This document shows, in pieces, positions 1 through 6,707 of a stretch of 7,529 nt of DNA. Below the pieces are notes generated by a model. That model was not told where the DNA came from, searched no databases, and was given only the letters and a program-made list of their open reading frames with translations. Position numbers and translations under genes: made by a program. The number at the start of each line of letters is the position of its first letter. The stretch's first letter is position 1. The stretch is from JAVWGW01 sp036651575 (GTDB lineage Bacteria > Actinomycetota > Coriobacteriia > Coriobacteriales > Eggerthellaceae), in assembly GCA_036651575.1 (NCBI GenBank), contig JAVVXN010000058.1, forward strand, positions 1 through 7,529, in the 5' to 3' direction.

Positions 1-107
1 CGCGTCGTGGCCGAGCGCAGCTCCGGTCACGCGCTATCCCCGGTTGAGCGACCCCCACCGCGTCGTGACCGCGAAGCCGGTCACGCGCTGTCCCCGGTTG
101 AATCGAG
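1..107. repeat. Two imperfect tandem copies of a hairpin-forming unit
   Basis: A unit beginning CGCGTCGTG occurs at 1 and again at 59. The opening 13 bases match with one difference (1-13 and 59-71), and a 24-base block matches with one difference (24-47 and 78-101); the copies differ by a 4-base indel in between. Each copy folds: 6-13 pairs with 24-31 through eight pairs, one of them G-U on the plus strand, and 64-71 pairs perfectly with 78-85 around a six-base loop. No U-run follows either hairpin, so these are not ordinary terminators. A further copy may lie left of the window. No function is recognised. Confidence 0.7.
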
Positions 108-116
108 CACGGGAGA

Positions 117-244
117 GTCAGGCGCGTTGTGGCGAGTCGGATAGCCCCGAAAAGCCGAGGAAGCCTGAGCTAAGCGTACTTCTGTACGCGTGCGAAGGTT
201 ACGAGAGCTTTGAGGCGCTAGCCGGCCGTCACAACGTGCCGTCA
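117..244. repeat. MITE-like palindromic element, possibly a structured plus-strand RNA
   Basis: The 120-base core (121-240) has 14-base terminal inverted repeats, 121-134 and 227-240, identical at 12 of 14 positions as DNA. As plus-strand RNA both mismatches become G-U pairs. Further nested pairing is 139-145 with 217-223 (one A-G mismatch), 163-171 with 206-216 (one G-U and a two-base bulge), and a perfect six-pair stem 174-179/184-189 closed by TTCT. GTCA occurs immediately outside both ends (117-120 and 241-244), as a target-site duplication would. There is no transposase and no convincing reading frame. It could be a non-autonomous mobile element, an intergenic palindromic repeat, or a structured RNA; the pairing is seen and the identity is inferred. 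It lies in the space where the rpsB-tsf transcript should end. Confidence 0.5.
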
Positions 245-256
245 GGTTAAAAAGAG

Positions 257-1129
257 TTATTCGGCGCCAAGCACAAACCGAGTAAAGTTCACGATCTCAA
301 TCGTATCGCCCAATGCCTTGGCAACTTCAGCGGTGTAATCGGTTACCGATTGGTCGGGGTTTTTCACGAAAGGCTGCTCGGTCAAGCAGTTTTCCTTGAA
401 GAATTTCTCCATGCGACCCAGAGCCATTTTTTCCTGAATGTTTTCAGGTTTGCCCGATTCGGCAGCCTGAGCCATGTAAATGCTCTTTTCGTGAGCAACA
501 ACAGCGGGATCGACCGCGTCACGCGTTGCCGAAACCGGCGCAGCAGCAGCAACCTGCATAGCGATATCGCGACCATAGCGCTTGAAAGCGTCGTTGGTAG
601 CAGTTTCGGGGTTGCCGATTTTAAATTCGACCAAGACACCAATTTTACCAGCGCCGTGAATGTAGCTCGAAACCGCGCCGCCATCCTGATGGACGTATGC
701 GAAACGAGCGAGATTGATGTTTTCACCCAGCGTATGAATGGCGTCGGTAAGAACTTCCTCCACCGTTTCGCCTTCAATGGTGCTGGCTTTGAGAGCATCG
801 AGATCGGCGGGCTTGCTGTCGAGAACTGCCTGTGCAACCTTTTTGGCGTAAGCGACAAATTTTTCATTGATGCCAACGAAGTCGGTCTCGCAATTGATTT
901 CAACCAGTGCGCCAGCTAAGCCACACTCGGAAACCAGTGCCATAACCGTACCTTCATTGGTGGCGCGTCCGGCCTTTTTAGCCACAGCGGCCAAACCGGC
1001 GGTACGCAGCGCGTCGACGGCCTTTTCCAGATCGCCATCAACTTCGACTAAAGCCTTTTTGCATTCCATCATACCAGCGCCGGTCATATCGCGAAGTTCT
1101 TTAACCTGAGATGCAGAGATTGCAGCCAT
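257..1129 (-). CDS. tsf: Elongation factor Ts
   Basis: EF-Ts is the guanine-nucleotide exchange factor that releases GDP from EF-Tu so it can bind GTP and aminoacyl-tRNA again in the cytoplasm. The 290-residue product is close to the usual length (E. coli about 283). The N-terminal UBA-like domain (about 1-50) carries the family pattern LRDMTGAGMMECKKAL at 12-27. The core follows, with the EF-Tu contact signature ETDFV at 81-85 and the conserved GKIGVLVE at 161-168. The start at 1129 is chosen because MAAISASQVKELR matches the family N-terminus and AAGAAAGGAA sits just upstream; the open frame continues 22 codons further only because it runs through the intergenic hairpin. It is second in an operon 81 bases after rpsB. 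No intrinsic terminator with a U-run is visible after the stop, and pyrH, the usual next gene, is not found in the 256 bases that follow. Confidence 0.98.
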   Translation of the reverse strand: MAAISASQVKELRDMTGAGMMECKKALVEVDGDLEKAVDALRTAGLAAVAKKAGRATNEGTVMALVSECGLAGALVEINCETDFVGINEKFVAYAKKVAQAVLDSKPADLDALKASTIEGETVEEVLTDAIHTLGENINLARFAYVHQDGGAVSSYIHGAGKIGVLVEFKIGNPETATNDAFKRYGRDIAMQVAAAAPVSATRDAVDPAVVAHEKSIYMAQAAESGKPENIQEKMALGRMEKFFKENCLTEQPFVKNPDQSVTDYTAEVAKALGDTIEIVNFTRFVLGAE

Positions 1130-1151
1130 GCGGGTTCCTTTCTTGACAAAG

Positions 1152-1176
1152 CTGCGGCAGGGTATGCCTGCCGCAG
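1152..1176 (-). promoter_or_regulatory. Perfect intercistronic hairpin between rpsB and tsf
   Basis: The arms 1152-1161 and 1167-1176 are perfectly complementary over 10 GC-rich pairs with a five-base loop. Read on the minus strand, only CTTTG follows the stem, so it is at best a weak terminator. It sits after the rpsB stop and about 22 bases before the tsf start. An attenuator or processing/stability element at this place could set the S2 to EF-Ts ratio; that role is inferred from position, and only the stem is seen. Confidence 0.75.
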
Positions 1177-1210
1177 AATACGTTTCATTGTGCAAACAAA
1201 AGTGTTTGAG

Positions 1211-2014
1211 TTATTGCGCAGCGGGAGCTTCAACGGCCACAGCGCCAGCAGCAGGAGCGGCGACAACAGCGGCAACCGGAGCTTCTTCGGTGACAACAGC
1301 GGCAGGAGCGGCCATATCTTCGGCCGTAACCGGAGCGACGCCACCGGCGATAACGGCATCGGCGATGAAGTTGGTCAGCAGGGAGACCGAACGAATAGCA
1401 TCGTCGTTAGCCGGAATGCCAAAATCGACATCGTCGGGATCGCAGTTGGTATCGAGCGTGCCAACAATAGGAATATTGAGACGACGAGCTTCGTGAATAG
1501 CGATGACTTCGCGATTCGTGTCGATGATGAACACCGCGTCGGGAGTCTTTTTCATATTGCGGATACCATTGAGGTTCGTCTGCAATTTGGAGAGTTCTTT
1601 GCGAAGCAGAATCTGCTCTTTCTTCGGCAGCTTCTCCATACGGCCATCAGCTTCCATGGCTTCAAGTTCTTCCATGCGGCTTACGCGAGAGCGGATGGTG
1701 ACGAAGTTGGTGAGCATGCCGCCCAACCAGCGAGCGTTCACGTAAGGCATACCGCAACGGTTTGCTGCTTCAGCGACCGGTTCTTGAGCCTGCTTTTTGG
1801 TACCGACAAACAGCACGGTACCGCCCTTGCGCACCATATCGGCTACGAAGCTGTAGGACTGGTCAAGCCCAATTAAAGTTTGTTTGATGTCGAGAATGTA
1901 AATGTCGCCGCGGCTTCCGAAGATGTACGGTTTCATTTTGGGGTTCCAACGGCGCGTCTGATGGCCGAAGTGAGCGCCTGCGTCAAGCAGGGTGGTAATG
2001 CTGATCTTAGTCAT
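1211..2014 (-). CDS. rpsB: Small ribosomal subunit protein S2
   Basis: S2 is a late-assembling 30S protein that, with S1, helps shape the mRNA exit side of the small subunit. The 267-residue product has the family hallmarks: DAGAHFGHQTRRWNPKM near the N-terminus (11-27), YIFGSRGDIYILD (30-42), NARWLGGMLTNF (93-104) and VFIIDTNREVIAIHEA (161-176). Residues 140-155 fit the helical hairpin. It is longer than E. coli S2 (241) because of a low-complexity Ala/Pro/Val/Glu tail from about residue 228. The start at 2014 agrees with the family and has GGAG six bases upstream. An in-frame ATG four codons earlier (2026) also has a plausible AGAGGA site, so the start is not completely certain. It is first in the rpsB-tsf unit, with its own promoter and leader. 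Confidence 0.98.
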   Translation of the reverse strand: MTKISITTLLDAGAHFGHQTRRWNPKMKPYIFGSRGDIYILDIKQTLIGLDQSYSFVADMVRKGGTVLFVGTKKQAQEPVAEAANRCGMPYVNARWLGGMLTNFVTIRSRVSRMEELEAMEADGRMEKLPKKEQILLRKELSKLQTNLNGIRNMKKTPDAVFIIDTNREVIAIHEARRLNIPIVGTLDTNCDPDDVDFGIPANDDAIRSVSLLTNFIADAVIAGGVAPVTAEDMAAPAAVVTEEAPVAAVVAAPAAGAVAVEAPAAQ

Positions 2015-2038
2015 GCGAATCTCCATTCGTTAGTCCTC

Positions 2039-2104
2039 TGTGCAAGTTCATCCCCGTTTCGCAGCCTTTTCTGTGGCCACTAGCGAATCCAGGTCCGTTG
2101 CACA
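2039..2104 (-). promoter_or_regulatory. Foldable rpsB 5' leader, candidate S2 autoregulatory RNA
   Basis: The leader predicted from the promoter is about 105 nt. Read as minus-strand RNA it folds in three nested layers: TGTGCAA (2098-2104) pairs with TTGCACA (2039-2045); TTCGC (2083-2087) pairs with GCGAA (2058-2062); and GGCC (2075-2078) pairs with GGCU (2063-2066) with one G-U around an A-rich loop. The outer arm ends just before the AGAGGA that precedes the upstream possible rpsB start. Leaders that bind S2 and repress rpsB translation are known in other bacteria; I do not recognise a named motif here, and the role is inferred. Confidence 0.45.
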
Positions 2105-2125
2105 TGTGTAATTAGAAACTTTGAA

Positions 2126-2153
2126 AGTATAGCATCGTTCGCTTCAAGTGCAA
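2126..2153 (-). promoter_or_regulatory. Sigma-70-type promoter of rpsB-tsf
   Basis: On the minus strand the -35 box is TTGCAC (2148-2153), the spacer 16 bases, and the -10 box TATACT (2126-2131), five of six matches to TATAAT. Transcription would start near 2119, about 105 bases before the rpsB start. It is the only good promoter match between the tig terminator and rpsB. Confidence 0.7.
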
Positions 2154-2209
2154 GAAATCAATTCCGAAAGCTCACAGGTCGCCCCCCGCACGCGCCCCGG
2201 CGCCTCCAA

Positions 2210-2223
2210 GCACGGTACCGTGC
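2210..2223. repeat. 14-bp perfect palindrome in a GC-rich spacer
   Basis: GCACGGTACCGTGC reads the same on both strands. It lies in a GC-rich spacer (about 2180-2235) between the tig terminator and the rpsB promoter, roughly 60 bases upstream of the rpsB -35. It has no spacer between its half-sites, so a protein-binding site is more likely than an RNA hairpin. No regulator is recognised. Confidence 0.4.
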
Positions 2224-2241
2224 CCCTCCCACACCGTTTGC

Positions 2242-2289
2242 TTAAAAAGAAAAAGGTACGCCGCAAAATCGTTTCGCAACGTACCTTTT
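2242..2289 (-). terminator. Strong intrinsic terminator after tig
   Basis: On the minus strand AAAAGGTACG (2280-2289) pairs perfectly with CGTACCTTTT (2251-2260), and the loop can add four more pairs, including G-U. The stem is followed directly by a T-rich run interrupted by one C (2242-2250). It ends the transcript that includes tig and separates it from rpsB-tsf. A smaller six-pair hairpin (2303-2308/2314-2319) lies between it and the tig stop. Confidence 0.9.
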
Positions 2290-2333
2290 GATGGTCGACA
2301 CAACCGGGCAGCACCCGGTGTAGCACCGTGTAT

Positions 2334-3629
2334 CTAGCCCCGCTTCGGCTCTTCGATCGTCACGGTCGCGTGATCGAGCAGCCACCTGCTGGCTTTCTGG
2401 CGTTCTGCAATTTCACGCAGCGCAAACATGCGGCCGGTCTTTGCCATCTCTTCCTTCAAAGTTTCCGGCTGCTGGGGGTTCATAACTTTACACGTCGCAA
2501 GAATATCCTCGTCGTTGATCGACATCTTTTCGTGACGGAACAGCGCATCGAGCGCATACCCCTGGACGAGTGTCTGACGAACCTGCATCATCATCATCAT
2601 ATTGAACTGCTGCTCGCCACCCTGCTGTTCGATAAACTGCTCAAACGTCATACCCTGCTGCTGAATCTGGGCGCGCAGCTGTTCCATCTGATTTTTCTGC
2701 ATTGCCTCATAGATCGGATCGGAAATTCTTCCCTCGAAGCGCGTAGAAAGCGCACCCATCGCAAGGGACTGCTGATACATGTCGTATTCTTCGCCGCGCA
2801 CTTCCTTGATGCGGTTTTCAATATTGTTTTTCAGGCTTTCAACATCTTTAAACATAGGCAAATTCTTGGTAACCCATTCGTCGGTAATGGCGGGGATAAC
2901 CTTTTTTTGAATTTCCTTAACGGTAACCGTGCACTCTATGGTGTCAAGTTCGCCTTCGTTTTCGAACGAGGGGGCCTCGAAAGAAAATGTCTTGGTCTGT
3001 CCCACATCCATGCCGATAACATTTTTCTCAAAATCTTCAGGCATCAACTGAGCATTCGTGGTGTAGGTACGGCCATCGGTGTTTAAGCCCTCCATCGGCT
3101 CCCCGTTTAACTTTGCATCGATAGCGATAAGACAGGAATCGCCAGCAGCTACCGGGTGGGGTTTATCGGCGGCGTATTCAGCGTAGCTATCCGCAACGTG
3201 CGCAAGCTCTGCGTCAACTTCCGCCTGATCGATAGCGAAGGGAGCTGCCGTAATCGCCACGGGGTCGTATGAGGAAAGCTCATATTCGGGACGAGGGGTA
3301 ACTTCGAGCGTGAAGATGTATTCCGCGCCACGCCTTAAAGGCGACTTCGCAACAGGTGTCGGAGGAAATGCTGGTGTGAGATTCTTTTTCTCGATAGCGA
3401 AAGGAACGAGAAACTCAGCAACCTGAGGCTCGACGATCGCATCAACGTCTTTGACACCCAGCTTTTCTTCGATTGACTTCACGAGCAGCTTACCCTGTTC
3501 AGGGAAAATACCCATCTGTCGTGCGAAACCGACCGCAGCGAGGTCAAATGCGTCATTCACTTCCTGTGATGTCGCAACAGCCTCAAGGATAATCTTGTCG
3601 TTATCAACCTTTTTTTGAGTCACCTTCAT
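2334..3629 (-). CDS. tig: Trigger factor, ribosome-associated chaperone with a diverged docking loop
   Basis: Trigger factor binds at the ribosomal exit tunnel, shields nascent chains and has peptidyl-prolyl isomerase activity. The 431-residue length is normal. An N-terminal ribosome-binding domain (about 1-115) is followed by an FKBP-type domain (about 158-242) with MEGLNTDGRTY and VIGMDVGQTKTFSF, and a helical substrate-binding C-terminal part (about 245-425) rich in Gln and Met, including five Met in a row at 344-348. The docking loop, usually close to GFRxGK, here reads GFARQMGIFPEQGK (34-47), an insertion-like divergence. The start at 3629 has AAAGGAGAG seven bases upstream. The gene lies 109 bases after the EF-G-like gene with no terminator between, so they may be co-transcribed. 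The clpP-clpX pair that often follows tig is absent. Confidence 0.95.
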   Translation of the reverse strand: MKVTQKKVDNDKIILEAVATSQEVNDAFDLAAVGFARQMGIFPEQGKLLVKSIEEKLGVKDVDAIVEPQVAEFLVPFAIEKKNLTPAFPPTPVAKSPLRRGAEYIFTLEVTPRPEYELSSYDPVAITAAPFAIDQAEVDAELAHVADSYAEYAADKPHPVAAGDSCLIAIDAKLNGEPMEGLNTDGRTYTTNAQLMPEDFEKNVIGMDVGQTKTFSFEAPSFENEGELDTIECTVTVKEIQKKVIPAITDEWVTKNLPMFKDVESLKNNIENRIKEVRGEEYDMYQQSLAMGALSTRFEGRISDPIYEAMQKNQMEQLRAQIQQQGMTFEQFIEQQGGEQQFNMMMMMQVRQTLVQGYALDALFRHEKMSINDEDILATCKVMNPQQPETLKEEMAKTGRMFALREIAERQKASRWLLDHATVTIEEPKRG

Positions 3630-3672
3630 GTATGGACTCTCCTTTCATACTTTCACAGCATTGTAGTCCACA

Positions 3673-3700
3673 CTTATGCCACAAAAGACCGCAGTTTCAA
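3673..3700 (-). promoter_or_regulatory. Possible promoter of tig
   Basis: On the minus strand TTGAAA (3695-3700) and CATAAG (3673-3678) are 16 bases apart, about 45 bases upstream of the tig start. The -35 is good and the -10 mediocre. It would let tig be transcribed apart from the EF-G-like gene upstream. A TACAAT nearer the gene is an alternative -10 but has no convincing -35. Confidence 0.35.
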
Positions 3701-3738
3701 ATTCGTTTATAATAGATCAGTCCTATCCTGCCCTCAGA

Positions 3739-5811
3739 TTAATTTCCGGCAGCGCGGGCCGTTTGGTACGCTTCAACCAACTTTTTCGTCACGTCGTAAG
3801 GAGCCTCTTCATACCCCTCCAGCTCGATTGAGTACGAACCGCTTCCTCGAGAGATCGAGCGCAAGTCCTTCGAATACGTCACCACTTCAGCGTAAGGAAC
3901 CCGCACTTTGATGACGGTTTCACCTGCGTCGTTTGAGTCGGTACCCACAATGCGCCCCCGCCTCGTGGATATGTCGCCCATGACAGGGCCGGCATATTCT
4001 TCCCGCACCACAATGGCAAGATTCGCCATTGGTTCGAGCAAAACGGGTTCCGCTTCGGCACATGCCGCCCGAAAACCGATGCGTGCCGCCGTACGGAAAG
4101 CCATTTCGTTGGAATCGACCGCATGGTATGAGCCGTCGAAAACCGCGCACTTCAGGTCAACCATGGGATACCCAGCCAAAACGCCTTCGGTCATGGTTTC
4201 CTGCACGCCACGATCGATTGCTGGGATGAAACCACGAGGGATCCTGCCACCCACCACTTCGTCAAGGTATTCATACCCGCCGCCCGGATTGGGTTCGAGT
4301 CGCAACCAGCAATCGCCAAACTGTCCTGCCCCACCGGTCTGTTTTTTGTGACGGCCCTGCGCGGTAGCCGTTTTTCGAATGGTCTCACGATAAGGAATAC
4401 GCACGGGAAGCAGTTTTGCTTCTATTCCCGCCTGCGCACGAAGGCGGTTGAGTAACGTATCGATTTGCGCTTCGCCCATTGCCGTGAGAACAGTTTGATG
4501 CGTTTCTTCGTCGCGTCGCACGTGAATGGTCGGATCGGTTTCGACAATGCGTGCCAAAAACGTTCCCAGCTTATCTTCCTCCGTTTTTTTAGCCGCCTCG
4601 ATTGCAACGGGATACAGCGGCGTGGGAAGCGGCAGCGGATCGATTGACATTTCGCCCGATTTTGAAAGAGTGTCTCCGGTCTTGGCCTCAGTCAACTTGG
4701 GAACGACGATAATATCGCCCGCCTTCGCGCTTTTCACGTCTTTCGTTTCTTTGCCCATCATCACGTACAAATGACCAAATCGATCCTTTTTACCCGTACG
4801 CGAATTGACAAGCTCCATGCCAGGCTCAAGTACGCCCGAGATGATTTTGACAAAGCTCATGCGACCAACATAGGGATCAGAAAGCGTTTTGAACACAAAG
4901 CATGCAGGTTCTCCCGCAACGTCGATAAACGTTTCTCCGCCATCGGACAGACGAAAGCGCCCGTGTGCGGTCGGACTGGGGAAATACGTCGCAATATCTT
5001 CCATAAGGCCCAAGATCCCCTGCTCGACAATGGTTGAACCAACAAACACGGGAATGAACAGCTCCTGCGCGATAGCCTTACCCAGCAACTGCTCAAGCTC
5101 TTGCTGGGTAAGCTGTTCTGAGCCATCAAGATATTTCATCATAAGATCATCATCGGCTTCGGCAACCAAATCGCATAACTTTTCACGAGCGGTTCGCGCC
5201 GCTTCCTGATACTCGTCAGGAATCTCTTCCACGCGCTCGCCATCGCCGCCCTTGTCGAAATAGCGTGCTTTCATACGCAAGACGTCAACAACGCCCCGAA
5301 ATTCGGCATCAACGCCGATAGGGATGGTGACCGCGCCCAAGCGTGAACCGAAACGTGCGTGAAGCGTTGCCATGGCGGTGTCGAAATTGGCGTTTTCTCG
5401 GTCGATATGGTTGATGAAAACGGCTCGGCAAAGACGCATATCCTCGGCCGCACGCCACAACTTCGTCGTCATGATCTGAGGACCTGCCACCGCATCGATC
5501 ACGAACAGTGCTGTTTCCGCCGCCTGCATGGTTGCGAGAGCATCACCAATAAAATCAGGTTGCCCCGACGTGTCGAGCATATTGATCTTGAAATCTTTAA
5601 AGGGGATCGGTGCCAGGGATGTTCCGATAGTGAATTTGCGCTTGATTTCCTCGTCGTCGTAATCGAGATAGGATTTCCCGTCATGGGTTGTACCCATGCG
5701 GGGCGTTTTGCCCGAGACGTGCAGCATCGCTTCAGCAAGGGAAGTTTTGCCCGCACCGTCCTGGCCGACCAGTACAATGTTTCGTACGTGTTCGGTAGTA
5801 GGAGCTGCCAT
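3739..5811 (-). CDS. fusA2: EF-G-like translational GTPase (EF-G paralogue)
   Basis: EF-G drives tRNA-mRNA translocation and, with RRF, ribosome recycling; paralogues often have altered or specialised roles. The 690-residue product has the full EF-G layout: P-loop GQDGAGKTS (16-24), switch I EEIKRKFTI (54-62), G3 DTSGQPDF (80-87), G4 NHID (134-137), G5 VGS near 257-259, domain II from about 295, domain III from about 398, domain IV with TGGAGQFGD (492-500), and domain V to the end. It departs from canonical EF-G at key places: RGITI becomes RKFTI, the G3 motif DTPGHVDF becomes DTSGQPDF so the catalytic His is Gln84, and NKMD becomes NHID. This places it in the divergent EF-G-like group rather than the main fusA, which normally sits with rpsL-rpsG. 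The ATG at 5811 is preferred over an in-frame TTG at 5823; GGTGG five bases upstream is a weak ribosome-binding site. Confidence 0.93.
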   Translation of the reverse strand: MAAPTTEHVRNIVLVGQDGAGKTSLAEAMLHVSGKTPRMGTTHDGKSYLDYDDEEIKRKFTIGTSLAPIPFKDFKINMLDTSGQPDFIGDALATMQAAETALFVIDAVAGPQIMTTKLWRAAEDMRLCRAVFINHIDRENANFDTAMATLHARFGSRLGAVTIPIGVDAEFRGVVDVLRMKARYFDKGGDGERVEEIPDEYQEAARTAREKLCDLVAEADDDLMMKYLDGSEQLTQQELEQLLGKAIAQELFIPVFVGSTIVEQGILGLMEDIATYFPSPTAHGRFRLSDGGETFIDVAGEPACFVFKTLSDPYVGRMSFVKIISGVLEPGMELVNSRTGKKDRFGHLYVMMGKETKDVKSAKAGDIIVVPKLTEAKTGDTLSKSGEMSIDPLPLPTPLYPVAIEAAKKTEEDKLGTFLARIVETDPTIHVRRDEETHQTVLTAMGEAQIDTLLNRLRAQAGIEAKLLPVRIPYRETIRKTATAQGRHKKQTGGAGQFGDCWLRLEPNPGGGYEYLDEVVGGRIPRGFIPAIDRGVQETMTEGVLAGYPMVDLKCAVFDGSYHAVDSNEMAFRTAARIGFRAACAEAEPVLLEPMANLAIVVREEYAGPVMGDISTRRGRIVGTDSNDAGETVIKVRVPYAEVVTYSKDLRSISRGSGSYSIELEGYEEAPYDVTKKLVEAYQTARAAGN

Positions 5812-5835
5812 AATAACCACCAACTTTCACGTTGT

Positions 5836-5876
5836 GTGGTTCGCGCCGTCTGTCCACTGTACAGGCCGCGAACCAC
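5836..5876 (-). promoter_or_regulatory. 10-bp inverted repeat in the leader of the EF-G-like gene
   Basis: GTGGTTCGCG at 5836-5845 and CGCGAACCAC at 5867-5876 are perfect inverted repeats separated by 21 bases. Within that spacer, CTGT and ACAG can pair further. The repeat ends about 25 bases before the ATG at 5811 and has no U-run after it, so it is not a terminator. It may be a translation-control hairpin or a binding site for a repressor; the arms are seen and the role is inferred. Confidence 0.6.
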
Positions 5877-6106
5877 TGCCGAGCCCTCCATAAACAAATC
5901 AATGCGCTTAGTTTATCGCAACTGTGCCAACCCTGCGGGGAAAATAGCAAAACCGATCGGGGTAATCCCGCTCCCTTTCGACGAGCGTCTGAACACTTTT
6001 GCGCAACACCTCAAAACATCGCTTACACCGGGTAGGCACAAACAACCTTTCAGAAAGCTTGGCGCGATGGCGCAGCACGGAGAGCAGCAAGCAAAACAAT
6101 TCTCTT

Positions 6107-6126
6107 TTTTGTGCACTTGCACAAAA
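6107..6126. promoter_or_regulatory. Perfect 20-base operator-like palindrome
   Basis: TTTTGTGCA (6107-6115) and TGCACAAAA (6118-6126) are perfect inverted repeats around a CT centre. The short centre and A/T-rich flanks resemble operators of dimeric HTH repressors more than a transcript hairpin, and no U-run follows on either strand. The right half overlaps the -35 box of the plus-strand promoter candidate. No specific regulator family is recognised. Confidence 0.6.
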
Positions 6127-6145
6127 TGAACAAAGCGAGTACCAT
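6117..6145 (+). promoter_or_regulatory. Possible promoter driving the small plus-strand gene
   Basis: TTGCAC (6117-6122), a 17-base spacer and TACCAT (6140-6145) form a reasonable sigma-70 match; TTGCAC is also the -35 of the rpsB promoter. It would leave a leader of about 230 nt before 6381. A weaker alternative is TTGAAG at 6228-6233 followed 17 bases later by TTATTT. Confidence 0.35.
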
Positions 6146-6190
6146 TCGGCGATAACAAGTGAATAAAGAATAGTTTCTTTCCCCGGATTG

Positions 6191-6260
6191 AAACCGCGAA
6201 AGCGTTTGAATGTCGACACTGCAGGGCTTGAAGGTGTCGGGGTTTGGGCGTTATTTTTTT
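6191..6260 (+). promoter_or_regulatory. Possible structured leader upstream of the small gene
   Basis: As plus-strand RNA, AAAC (6191-6194) can pair with GTTT (6242-6245), enclosing a CGC-GAAA-GCG mini-hairpin (6195-6204) and a CGACAC/GTGTCG stem (6214-6219/6234-6239), a three-way-junction shape. A T-run follows at 6251-6260, about 11 bases after the last stem. The stems are short, and no known riboswitch class is recognised. Confidence 0.2.
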
Positions 6261-6380
6261 GCCCATTCTCTCGCTTTCGCACCATTTCTTTAGCCACCTG
6301 GACTGAAGATGGACGGCACCGTGTCGTCCTCGTTTCGGATATCTGCCCGATAAGCACGTATCCCGTCGAAAGGAAATGGT

Positions 6381-6557
6381 ATGTCGAACTCGAAAATGCA
6401 CACCGTCACCATCAACATGGGCCAAGCGAGCGGATCCTACGAGGTCTCCCCTTCCACGCTCAAGCAGGTCATGGCTCTCGTCGCTGAAGAAAGCACGCAA
6501 GAAACTGCCGGCAAGCTGTCGATGCGTACTCCGCTGCCAATCAGCTGGCCTTTCTAA
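6381..6557 (+). CDS. Small protein of 58 residues, function unknown
   Basis: I do not recognise this product. It begins MSNSKMHTVTINMGQ and ends LPISWPF. It has no Cys, no signal peptide and no membrane segment; the middle (about 23-40) could form an amphipathic helix, and one Trp lies near the C-terminus. Three things support a real gene: AAAGGA six to seven bases before the ATG, about three quarters of codons ending in G or C with the C-ending preference of well-expressed genes (AAC, CAC, ACC, GTC, ATC, TAC), and a 16-pair terminator stem 27 bases after the TAA. It is the only convincing plus-strand gene in the window and stands alone, divergent from the EF-G-like gene and convergent with the TPR gene. 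A peptide precursor or small regulator is possible, but nothing in the sequence shows either. Confidence 0.7.
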   Translation: MSNSKMHTVTINMGQASGSYEVSPSTLKQVMALVAEESTQETAGKLSMRTPLPISWPF

Positions 6558-6583
6558 GCACCTTCGAACAAAACAACGGTTTT

Positions 6584-6620
6584 CAAAGACCCCGCTGCGC
6601 CCGTCGCAGCGGGGTCTTTG
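6584..6620. terminator. Bidirectional intrinsic terminator between convergent genes
   Basis: The arms 6584-6599 and 6605-6620 are perfectly complementary over 16 pairs with a CCCGT loop; the core is GACCCCGCTGCG flanked by AAA and TTT. The U-tract lies mostly in the stem end (TCTTT) in both directions, so it can stop the small plus-strand gene and act as backstop for the convergent TPR gene. Confidence 0.85.
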
Positions 6621-6662
6621 CCTTTACACCCCGCAAGGCCTCATCGAGATACCGAGCCTTTT

Positions 6663-6688
6663 GAAAGTAAAACCCCGACACAGGGGGT
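6663..6688 (-). terminator. Weak intrinsic terminator after the TPR gene
   Basis: On the minus strand ACCCC (6684-6688) pairs with GGGGT (6672-6676) around a seven-base loop, followed by TTTACTTTC. It lies about 20 bases after the TPR gene stop. The stem is only five pairs, so the larger stem at 6584-6620 may be the main stop. Confidence 0.45.
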
Positions 6689-6707
6689 GCATGCGTTTTC
6701 CCGCCTT

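Larger units (their letters stand above)
5812..6380. other. Gene-poor spacer of about 570 bp
   Basis: No reading frame here looks real on either strand. The spacer separates the divergently read EF-G-like gene (minus) and the small plus-strand gene at 6381. It holds the leader inverted repeat of the EF-G-like gene, a 20-base palindrome with an overlapping possible promoter, a possible structured leader, and the ribosome-binding site of the small gene. I could not find a convincing promoter for the EF-G-like gene. Confidence 0.6.
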